Below, piece by piece: positions 1 through 5,442 of a stretch of DNA of 20,254 nt. The stretch spans positions 1 through 20,254 of the forward strand of contig UQWK01000038.1 in NCBI GenBank assembly GCA_900544725.1. The letters run 5' to 3'. The notes below the pieces were generated by a model, which made no database searches, had not been told where the DNA came from, and saw only the letters and a program-made list of their open reading frames with translations. The stretch comes from an uncultured Collinsella sp. (GTDB taxonomy: Bacteria; Actinomycetota; Coriobacteriia; Coriobacteriales; Coriobacteriaceae). Position 1 is the stretch's first letter. Each line of letters begins with the position of its first letter. A program made the position numbers and the translations under genes.

Positions 1-2
1 AT

Positions 3-335
3 GCCGAACACGAGCGTCGGGGCTTTTGGGTCACGACGCTCGATGTGAGCGTGGGAGCCGATAGCGCCGACTTTGCCATTATCGAGCGCCTGCAGGCTGG
101 CGACGTGGTCGTGACACAGGACATTGGCCTGGCGAGCATGGTGCTCGGACGCGATGCCGCCGCTATCGGCGTGCGCGGGCGCGTCTACGATAAGGCGACC
201 ATCGACATGCAACTGTTTATTCGCCACGAGGAAAAGAAGGTGCGCCGCGCCGGGGGACGCACCCGCGGTCCGGCAGCCTTCACCAGCGAGGACCGAGCCC
301 GCTTTAAACGCAACCTCACCGAGTTGCTACGCTAA
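3..335 (+). CDS. YaiI/YqxD (DUF188) family protein, 5'-truncated by window edge
   Basis: The open frame runs in from the window edge and stops at TAA 333-335, so the N-terminus with the usual 'VDADACPV' segment is missing. The visible 110 residues match the DUF188 (YaiI/YqxD) pattern: a V-x-x-GADSADF-x-I segment, then GDVVVTQDIGLASMVL. These are followed by an RGRVYDKATI-type stretch, an R-H-E-E-K-K-x-R-R-x-G-G turn, and a C-terminal F-T-S-E-D-R-A-R-F motif. The family has a PIN-like fold, and its biochemical role is not established. A Met lies at position 45, but the family signature continues upstream of it in frame, so that is not the true start. The gene ends directly before a strong hairpin terminator. 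Confidence 0.85.
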   Translation, partial: AEHERRGFWVTTLDVSVGADSADFAIIERLQAGDVVVTQDIGLASMVLGRDAAAIGVRGRVYDKATIDMQLFIRHEEKKVRRAGGRTRGPAAFTSEDRARFKRNLTELLR

Positions 336-337
336 CC

Positions 338-374
338 AAGGCAGATTTTTGGGATATGCCCGGAAATCTGCCTT
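338..374 (+). terminator. Rho-independent terminator of the DUF188 gene
   Basis: A perfect 11-bp inverted repeat pairs AAGGCAGATTT (338-348) with AAATCTGCCTT (364-374). It starts three bases after the stop codon and is followed by a T-rich ATTGTTT. The stem is less GC-rich than a textbook terminator, but its position is right. Confidence 0.6.
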
Positions 375-419
375 ATTGTTTAGAGCGGTGTGAGCGCTCA
401 GGATCCATGGCTCAACAAA

Positions 420-492
420 AAAACGGGCTTCAAAATGCCATGCATCGCCGCATTGTGCCGGCGCCGAGCATGGCTATTTTGAAGCCCGTTTT
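420..492. terminator. Long bidirectional hairpin terminator
   Basis: AAAACGGGCTTCAAAAT (420-436) pairs perfectly with 476-492. After a single bulged base at 475 the stem continues as GCCATGC (437-443) with GCATGGC (468-474), giving about 24 paired positions. Read on the minus strand it is followed by a run of seven T (complement of 417-423), and it sits 11 bases past the end of the minus-strand permease gene. On the plus strand it is followed by TTTTGTT. It probably ends the permease transcript and backs up the terminator at 338-374. Confidence 0.75.
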
Positions 493-503
493 GTTAAGCC
501 TAC

Positions 504-1592
504 TTAGAGGCCAAAGGCGGATAGGATGAGGCCCCAGCCGGCGCCGATGACGTACATCATGATCAGGAACAGGACGTTTTCGCGAGCGCTGCGGTTGGTG
601 CGGAACAGGACCAGGTAGCCCACGCCGGCGGAAATGAGCGTGCCGGCGAGCATCGGCGCCAACTGTAGCGCGCCCTCCAGGTACAGCTGCGTGATGACCA
701 CGCTGGCCGAGCAGTTGGGAATCAACCCGACAAGCGCCGAACCCAGGACAGCGAGCGTCTCGTTGCCGCGCAGGAACTGCTCGATTGCAGACTCGCCAAA
801 GGTCTCGAGCACGGCGACCAGAATCAGCGTCACCAGGAAAATGAATACCGATACCTGAACGGTGTGCGAGATGGCGCTGCGGATGATTGACAGAACGGGC
901 GCGCCCTCGTGGGAGTGGCCATGCTCATGGCCGTGGTGGTGCTCGTGCTCGTCCGCGTGACCATGGTCGTGGCTGCGGTCGTGCCCGTGCTCGTCCTCAT
1001 CCTCGTCACAGCCGCAATGATCGCGTTCGCACAGCTCGTGGATGTGATCGGCACTTACGCCCGCCTCGGCCACTTCGTCAATGATGTCGCCCCCGGTATG
1101 GTCGTCGTGCGCGCAGTTCACATGAGCCGGATTGGCAGCGGTCCCCAGCACGGTACGGCGAATCGCCGCATGCGCGCGGGCATTACGACGAAGGCCGCGG
1201 ATAGCCGCATCCACGATAAAGCCCGTGACCAGCGCGATCAGCGCTTTCGAAGCCAAAAGCATCGCCATGGTCTGCACGGGAACCTGCTCGGCAAGCAACA
1301 GCGGCAGCATCTCGTCGGAGGTCGAGAGGAAAACCGCAACCAGTGTGCCCAGCGTCACGACGCGACCGGCGTACAGCGTCGCCGCCATGGCCGAAAAGCC
1401 GCACTGCGGCACCATGCCCAGCAGCGAGCCAACCACGGGGCCCGCGGCGCCGGCGCGTTTGATGGCGCCGTTGACGCGGTCGCCTGCAACGTGCTCGAGC
1501 GTCTCGAGGGCCAGATATGTCACCAATAAGAACGGCACCAGCGAGAGCGTGTCCTTGCCGGCGTCGAGCAGAATATCAATCAGCAAATCCAT
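504..1592 (-). CDS. Putative metal/arsenic efflux permease with His-rich loop (ArsP_2-like / 'putative manganese transporter')
   Basis: This 362-residue polytopic membrane protein resembles the family variously named 'arsenic efflux protein', 'putative manganese transporter' or 10-TM heavy-metal exporter. Two similar halves are visible. The first carries GSLLGMVPQCGFSAM (residues about 55-69) and the second GSALVGLIPNCSASV near the C-terminus; each has a Pro-x-Cys in a membrane segment. The halves are joined by a cytoplasmic-type loop at about 157-230 that is packed with His, Asp, Glu and three clustered Cys, a likely metal sensor or buffer. A plausible promoter and a palindromic operator lie upstream, and a hairpin terminator follows. 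The start at 1592 has an AAAGG about 11 bases upstream, a little far. Substrate is uncertain: the DtxR-type operator suggests manganese or iron rather than arsenic. Confidence 0.8.
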   Translation of the reverse strand: MDLLIDILLDAGKDTLSLVPFLLVTYLALETLEHVAGDRVNGAIKRAGAAGPVVGSLLGMVPQCGFSAMAATLYAGRVVTLGTLVAVFLSTSDEMLPLLLAEQVPVQTMAMLLASKALIALVTGFIVDAAIRGLRRNARAHAAIRRTVLGTAANPAHVNCAHDDHTGGDIIDEVAEAGVSADHIHELCERDHCGCDEDEDEHGHDRSHDHGHADEHEHHHGHEHGHSHEGAPVLSIIRSAISHTVQVSVFIFLVTLILVAVLETFGESAIEQFLRGNETLAVLGSALVGLIPNCSASVVITQLYLEGALQLAPMLAGTLISAGVGYLVLFRTNRSARENVLFLIMMYVIGAGWGLILSAFGL

Positions 1593-1654
1593 GACGGATG
1601 GAACCTTTCGTGTCTTTCGGCAGCATTGTAAAAGTCCTAGCGGTCAACTAGGGT

Positions 1655-1682
1655 ATTGTAGTTGTCCCAGGCGCGATGCCAA
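1655..1682 (-). promoter_or_regulatory. Predicted sigma-A promoter of the permease gene
   Basis: On the minus strand TTGGCA (1677-1682) and TACAAT (1655-1660) are separated by 16 bases, which puts the transcript start near 1648. The -35 box touches the palindrome at 1683-1702. The -10 box lies inside an inverted pair CAACTA (1645-1650) / TAGTTG (1659-1664), so a repressor there could occlude RNA polymerase. Confidence 0.55.
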
Positions 1683-1702
1683 TAGTTGCCCATGGTAAAC
1701 TA
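1683..1702. promoter_or_regulatory. Candidate DtxR/MntR-type operator
   Basis: TAGTTGCCCATGGTAAACTA is symmetric at 16 of 20 positions (TAGTTnnCCATGGnnAACTA), and one further pair on each side also matches. Eleven consecutive bases (AGTTGCCCATG) recur at 8081-8091 upstream of the window's DtxR-family gene, followed in both places by ACTA at the same offset. The length and the AGTT...AACT layout resemble known DtxR-superfamily boxes. It lies between the permease promoter and the exonuclease gene. Confidence 0.6.
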
Positions 1703-1763
1703 TCATCTCGCCATAACTCAACAAATCCGAGCCGCACGACGCGGCCCGTCCAAGGAGCAGCAT

Positions 1764-2732
1764 ATGAATGTTTCGCAAGCACTCGAATACGAACGCCAGC
1801 CGTTTATCCCCATGTTTATCTACGGCGATCACGGCGCCATGGAGTCCGAGCGCCAGAAGGGCGAGGAGGCCCTCAAGGTGCTCGAGACCGAGTACTTTAC
1901 CGCCGAGGGCGACCCCGGCTTCGACTTTGCCACTGTGCGCGACCTGGCCGACCGCAACCGCGACCTGTGCGACCAGATTGGCGAGGCGCGCCTGCGCAAC
2001 GTGACGCCCGCGACGCTCTCGCGCGGCCTGTCCGACGCCGACACCTGCGCCGCCATCGGCAAGATGCAAAAGCGCACCGCCGCATCGGTCATGCGCGAGA
2101 TCCGCGGTGACCGCGACGCACTCGGCGTAGCCTACGCCCGCAAGCCCATCCAAGGCACGGTGCTGGGCATCGACATCGAGACCACCGGTCGCGCGCCCGA
2201 GCGCGGTTACATCATCAACGTGGGCTGGGAGATCATGGATCTCACCAGCGACGCCGTGCCGCATGACGCCGAAGCACACTACTGCGGCCTGCCCGACATC
2301 TACCGCGGCGAGGATGTACCGCTATCGAACATCCATCACATCACCTGGGACGACATCGACGGCAAAAAGCCGTTCCGCGAGAACAAGGAGCTGCAGAAGC
2401 AGCTGCTCAAGCTCATGAAGAAGTACCCGTACATGGCACACAATGCCGCCTTCGAGGACAGCTGGTTCAAAATCCACCTGGACGGTTACGCCGAGGCACG
2501 CCGCGCAGGCAAGATTATCGTCATCGACTCGCGCCAGATCTGCCGCAGCCTGGACGCCGACGTGCGCTCGCTCCCCCGCGAGTCCGCGCCCGCTGCGCTC
2601 GAGAACTGGGCGCGCCGACGCGGCACCCTCGCCGCCGACGCCAACGAGCAGCATCTGGGCCTCGACGACACTGACCTCATGCTCCGTACCGTCCAAGCCG
2701 AGTTCAACCTCAAGAACTTGTTTGCGAAGTAG
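1764..2732 (+). CDS. DEDDh (DnaQ-like) 3'-5' exonuclease domain protein
   Basis: This 322-residue protein has a C-terminal exonuclease domain of the DnaQ/RNase T superfamily. The first motif, GIDIETTG, gives the catalytic Asp and Glu. It is followed by a NVGWEIMDL strand, HITWDDI, AHNAAFEDSWF with the middle Asp, and a late HLGLDDTDLM segment supplying the His and last Asp. The roughly 130 residues before it have no domain I recognise. ATG 1764 is chosen because AAGGAG (1752-1757) lies six bases upstream; the frame is open back to 1686, but that start lacks a ribosome site. Members trim DNA or RNA 3' ends in proofreading or repair, and the substrate cannot be told here. It is a single gene, divergent from the permease. 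Confidence 0.8.
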   Translation: MNVSQALEYERQPFIPMFIYGDHGAMESERQKGEEALKVLETEYFTAEGDPGFDFATVRDLADRNRDLCDQIGEARLRNVTPATLSRGLSDADTCAAIGKMQKRTAASVMREIRGDRDALGVAYARKPIQGTVLGIDIETTGRAPERGYIINVGWEIMDLTSDAVPHDAEAHYCGLPDIYRGEDVPLSNIHHITWDDIDGKKPFRENKELQKQLLKLMKKYPYMAHNAAFEDSWFKIHLDGYAEARRAGKIIVIDSRQICRSLDADVRSLPRESAPAALENWARRRGTLAADANEQHLGLDDTDLMLRTVQAEFNLKNLFAK

Positions 2733-3084
2733 AAACATCTGCGACAAACCACGGCGTAGATCACGAGCGGCCTCGCAGCGGGAAACCTCGCGGCGGGGCC
2801 GCCCTACGTTCCACAAGCAGGCCCGCTCTTCACAAATTCTGAACCCTATTTTTTAACTATTTCGGTACTTTCCCGACACGTGATTTGTGTTCAGATAGCG
2901 ATGCATCGATACCAAATGTGCAGAAATTGAGCATTTCTATGCTATAGCCAAGCAGCGAAAACATTGATTTAGGGTGAACGGGCCCATAATCGCGTCAAGC
3001 TTTTGGACAGCATTTGGTTAGACCCCAAAAACGGCTTTCCCACTCAGCACCATCAACACGGTATTTTCTGACACGATACTTACC
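2733..3084. other. Intergenic region between exonuclease and nuclease-like gene
   Basis: No gene is evident in this 352-base stretch. The first part is GC-rich with a 10-bp hairpin (2767-2776 with 2793-2802, one G-U pair) that might end the exonuclease transcript, but no T-run follows. From about 2820 the sequence becomes clearly AT-richer. A 21-base segment at 2918-2938 resembles the core of the inverted repeats found after the next gene (about 16 of 21 positions). No convincing promoter pair was found. Confidence 0.4.
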
Positions 3085-3095
3085 ATGAGTATCGT
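3073..3095 (+). repeat. Perfect 8-bp inverted repeat over the start codon
   Basis: ACGATACT (3073-3080) and AGTATCGT (3088-3095) flank a 7-base loop, TACCATG, that contains the start codon of the nuclease-like gene. No Shine-Dalgarno sequence precedes the ATG. GATACT (3075-3080) could serve as a -10 box for a nearly leaderless transcript. Either an RNA hairpin hiding the start or an operator over the promoter would fit. Confidence 0.5.
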
Positions 3096-4275
3096 TTTGT
3101 CACATAACACGGCAAAAGCGGTCTACCAGGCCGCGCATTCGGTGTCTGCGAAAGACATCGAGTCCTGCAGCCCTGCCGCAATTTACGGATCGTGCCCCAC
3201 CGGAACGCTCCTCGACGCGGCCACAGAATGGCTTGCCAAACATGATGTTGCCCGCGACGCAAATGAATCCCTCGAGGTAATGGTGTTTGACCGCAGGAAC
3301 GCGCGCTACGCGATGGACTGTCGATGCCACGTTTCGTCAAAGCGATTCTCATGCTCGCGTTTTATAGAGCTAGAAGATGACATCTACATTGTTGGCGTTG
3401 AGCTTTGTGCACTTCAGGCCGCCACCTATCTCCCTTTTCGCAAACTGGTGGAGTACTACTTTGAACTGTGCGGCGCTTATTCCCTTGGAACCAGTTCTTC
3501 TACCTCTTATACCGAGCGTTTCGCGCTCACCTCGACCGAGAGGCTAAAGCAGTTCTTTAATTCCATTACCAGATGCGACGGTTTGGCCCTTGCCCGAAAG
3601 GCTATTCAATGTGTACGCGATGGATGCCGGTCTCCCATGGAAACGGCCTTTGCCATGATGCTTACGCTGCCCAAAAGCGAAGGAGGGCTTGGTATTAAGG
3701 GAATTGAGACCGATTACGAGGTACAGGTCACCGCCGCCGCAAAAAATCTCACGAGACGCAAAAAGTTCTTTATGGATGCATATCTGAAGAAATCTCGAAC
3801 AGATATTGAATATAACGGTTTTTATCACGACGCGGAAGAAGACCGCGCCATCGACGAGGAGCGCAAGAATGCGCTTGCGTCCATGGGTTACGGAATCATC
3901 ACTGTCAGCCGTTATTCTTTTATGCATGCCAGCTCTTTCGTTAGGGTCATGGAGGCAATCCAAAGAAAAGAAGGTATACGCCCCTCGCGTCTGCCAAAAG
4001 ACTTTCAAATCATGCAAGAGGACCTGAGACTGTTTGTACTCAGAAGGTTTATTGAGGAGAAGAAGCGAATCCAGGAGGAGCTTCGCCAGGATTCCGAAGA
4101 GCGTCAACGAATCGACCTCGAAAAAGCAATGCTCGAAGGCATCACATTGGACGATCCGACGATTAACGAGGCTCCGGCAATCGATGACATGCAGACTGTC
4201 GAACCCGACAGCCCATCACTCAACCAAACAAGTAGTTTCACGCCCGAGGGCAGGGTCTTCGGGGCCGGAAACTAG
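3085..4275 (+). CDS. Hypothetical protein with DUF559/Vsr-like endonuclease region
   Basis: The product is 396 residues and I do not recognise it as a named family. The middle (about 183-275) has the layout of a DUF559/Vsr-type endonuclease fold. Glu186 lies in SPMETAF, followed by Asp240-x-Glu242 in TDIEYNGFYH, and then a helix with D-R-x-x-D-E-E-R-K ending in MGYGIITVSRYSF. The first 180 residues contain several Cys and an FELCG helix and may be a recognition domain. The C-terminus (about 300-396) is a charged helix, likely coiled coil, ending in a low-complexity tail. Composition is visibly less GC-biased than the neighbours, suggesting transfer. The start lacks a ribosome site and sits in a hairpin loop. 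Related single genes seem to recur in Coriobacteriia, but I could not check this. Confidence 0.6.
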   Translation: MSIVLSHNTAKAVYQAAHSVSAKDIESCSPAAIYGSCPTGTLLDAATEWLAKHDVARDANESLEVMVFDRRNARYAMDCRCHVSSKRFSCSRFIELEDDIYIVGVELCALQAATYLPFRKLVEYYFELCGAYSLGTSSSTSYTERFALTSTERLKQFFNSITRCDGLALARKAIQCVRDGCRSPMETAFAMMLTLPKSEGGLGIKGIETDYEVQVTAAAKNLTRRKKFFMDAYLKKSRTDIEYNGFYHDAEEDRAIDEERKNALASMGYGIITVSRYSFMHASSFVRVMEAIQRKEGIRPSRLPKDFQIMQEDLRLFVLRRFIEEKKRIQEELRQDSEERQRIDLEKAMLEGITLDDPTINEAPAIDDMQTVEPDSPSLNQTSSFTPEGRVFGAGN

Positions 4276-4287
4276 GCTGACTAACAA

Positions 4288-4536
4288 GGTGGGTACCCTA
4301 GCGACGTGCAAAATTGCGAGTATTCAGCAGAGCCGGGTGTCCATCACCCTCGAGTGGATCCAAAAGTGAAGCGAAATCACTCTTGCGTGAGGACGTTAGG
4401 CAACATTTGAGGAATAACTCATCGGTTTACCAGCCTAAGATAACTGTTTAGCTGCATTATTTGGCCTGCGATAAATTAACGGACCCCCTATCGTTGCAGA
4501 ATACTCCAATTTTTGCACGGCGCAGGGGCACCCACC
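4288..4536. repeat. Pair of 41-bp imperfect inverted repeats downstream of the nuclease-like gene
   Basis: The arm at 4288-4328 begins 12 bases after the stop codon. The reverse complement of 4496-4536 matches it at 33 of 41 positions. The best conserved blocks are GGTGGGT, CGTGCAAAA and AGTATTC. The 167 bases between the arms carry no gene, only a small GGGTG/CACCC hairpin near 4335. The arms could be ends of a small non-autonomous element, recognition sites for the adjacent protein, or a structured RNA. Confidence 0.5.
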
Positions 4537-4620
4537 CCGGCATCACCTATCAAAACCGCTTAGTCCGGGATCTCGTCCGCTTTTCCTCATCATTTTGTAC
4601 GACGGATTGCCTAAACGATA

Positions 4621-4648
4621 TTGACATATGAACATGCGCTCATATAAT
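4621..4648 (+). promoter_or_regulatory. Consensus sigma-A promoter of the arsR-HMA operon
   Basis: A perfect TTGACA (4621-4626) and a perfect TATAAT (4643-4648) are separated by 16 bases, predicting a start near 4655. The spacer is occupied by the first ArsR operator, so repressor binding would block polymerase directly. Confidence 0.85.
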
Positions 4649-4681
4649 CGGAAGTGAGTTATATGAGCGCATGTTCATATG
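4625..4681. promoter_or_regulatory. Double ArsR/SmtB-type operator
   Basis: ATATGAACATGCGCTCATAT (4626-4645) and its exact reverse complement (4661-4680) are two copies of an ArsR/SmtB-type box with a near-palindromic ATATGAnC...GnTCATAT core. The perfect inverted repeat extends to 23 bp per arm (4625-4647 and 4659-4681) around an 11-base centre. One copy fills the promoter spacer and the other lies between the -10 box and the ribosome site. This layout fits metal-relieved autorepression by the adjacent ArsR protein. Confidence 0.85.
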
Positions 4682-4694
4682 AAAGGATATTGCA

Positions 4695-5060
4695 ATGAGC
4701 GTCTGCGTTGATGAAACGAAGCCCGACACCGAGGCCACTGAGCCAATCGTCCCCACCACCTGCTCGCCCGAGGACCTTCCCGACGAGGAGCTTCTCTACG
4801 ACCTCGCTGACCTGTTCAAGGTCTTCAGCGACACCACGCGCATCAAGATTCTCTATGCCCTCATGGGCCGCGAGCTCTGCGTGGCCGAAATCGCCGAGGC
4901 AACCGAAACCTCGCAGTCGGCAGTATCGCACCAGCTGCGCACGCTTAAGCAGTCGCACCTGGTCAAGTTCCGCCGCGACGGCCGCAACATCCTCTACTCG
5001 CTTGCCGACGATCACGTCTACACCATGCTCAACCAGGGCATGAGCCATATCTGCGAATAG
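4695..5060 (+). CDS. ArsR/SmtB-family metal-sensing repressor (zinc/cadmium type)
   Basis: This 121-residue winged-helix repressor has the family core LFKVFSDTTRIKILYAL (about 40-56), a helix-turn-helix VAEIAEATETSQSAVSHQLRTLK (63-85) and the wing VKFRRDGRNILYSL. The C-terminal helix carries Asp105-x-His107-x10-His118-x2-Glu121. Its spacing is identical to the alpha5 zinc site of SmtB (D104, H106, H117, E120). Cys62 in ELCVAE matches the alpha3 Cys of SmtB/CadC, and extra Cys at 4 and 23 could complete an alpha3N cadmium/lead site. I infer that it releases DNA on binding Zn(II) or Cd(II). AAAGGA (4682-4687) lies seven bases before the ATG. It leads the operon with the HMA chaperone, and operators both here and before the ATPase make it the local regulator. 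Confidence 0.9.
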   Translation: MSVCVDETKPDTEATEPIVPTTCSPEDLPDEELLYDLADLFKVFSDTTRIKILYALMGRELCVAEIAEATETSQSAVSHQLRTLKQSHLVKFRRDGRNILYSLADDHVYTMLNQGMSHICE

Positions 5061-5122
5061 CAACCAACCACGGTACCAGCGCGGCCTGCACCCAAGCCGC
5101 AAAACAGGGAAAGGAACCCACC

Positions 5123-5341
5123 ATGAAAAAGCAGTTTAAACTCGACGAGATCGACTGCGCCAACTGCGCACGCGAGCTTCAAGACGAGCTGGCCAAGCTC
5201 GAGGGCGTCAAATCCGTGTCCGTCAACTTTATGACCCAGAAGCTGACGCTCGAGGCCGATGACACCGAGTTCGACGAGGTCCTCGACCGTGTCGTGGAGT
5301 TCACCGCCGACGCCGAGCCGGACTGCGAGATCATTCTCTAG
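5123..5341 (+). CDS. Stand-alone heavy-metal-associated (HMA) domain metallochaperone
   Basis: This 72-residue protein spans exactly one HMA ferredoxin-like domain. The metal loop is D-C-A-N-C-A (Cys12 and Cys15), followed by a helix with ARELQDELAKLEGV and the SVSVNFMTQKLTLEAD strands. It probably binds a soft metal ion in the cytosol and hands it to the ATPase encoded next, which lacks such a domain of its own. The C-terminus is rich in Asp and Glu and ends D-C-E-I-I-L. A GGGAAAGGA ribosome site precedes the ATG. It follows the repressor gene by 62 bases with no terminator between, so the two should be cotranscribed. Confidence 0.85.
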   Translation: MKKQFKLDEIDCANCARELQDELAKLEGVKSVSVNFMTQKLTLEADDTEFDEVLDRVVEFTADAEPDCEIIL

Positions 5342-5360
5342 CCCAGGTTTACGCCAACCT

Positions 5361-5389
5361 GCAAAGGCCGCGCTTGCCGCGGCCTTTGC
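5361..5389 (+). terminator. Strong hairpin between the HMA and ATPase genes
   Basis: GCAAAGGCCGCG (5361-5372) and CGCGGCCTTTGC (5378-5389) form a perfect 12-bp stem with a 5-base loop. It is preceded by a smaller CAGGTT/AACCTG hairpin (5344-5361). No T-run follows, so it may attenuate or process the transcript rather than end it fully. It separates the operon from the third ArsR operator. Confidence 0.5.
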
Positions 5390-5399
5390 ACGCGAAATT

Positions 5400-5419
5400 A
5401 TATGAGTGAGTGTTCATAC
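5400..5419 (+). promoter_or_regulatory. Third ArsR operator, upstream of the ATPase gene
   Basis: ATATGAGTGAGTGTTCATAC matches the operator copy at 4661-4680 in 16 of 20 positions and keeps both outer half-sites. It sits 23 bases before the ATPase start codon, so the ATPase is probably also expressed from its own metal-regulated promoter. I could not pick a convincing -35/-10 pair here. Confidence 0.75.
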
Positions 5420-5442
5420 ATTCAAATGGGAGGATACGAGTC

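Noticed and set aside
909..1529. Open frame of 206 codons on the plus strand inside the permease gene
   Set aside because: It is the antisense shadow of the permease gene; its composition reflects the His-rich loop, and it has no ribosome site or domain.
4034..4369. Frame of 111 codons overlapping the end of the nuclease-like gene
   Set aside because: It is out of frame with that gene, has no ribosome site, and extends into the inverted-repeat region; more likely chance.
4288..4536. Inverted repeats as ends of a complete insertion sequence
   Set aside because: No transposase frame lies between or next to them, and no target-site duplication is evident.
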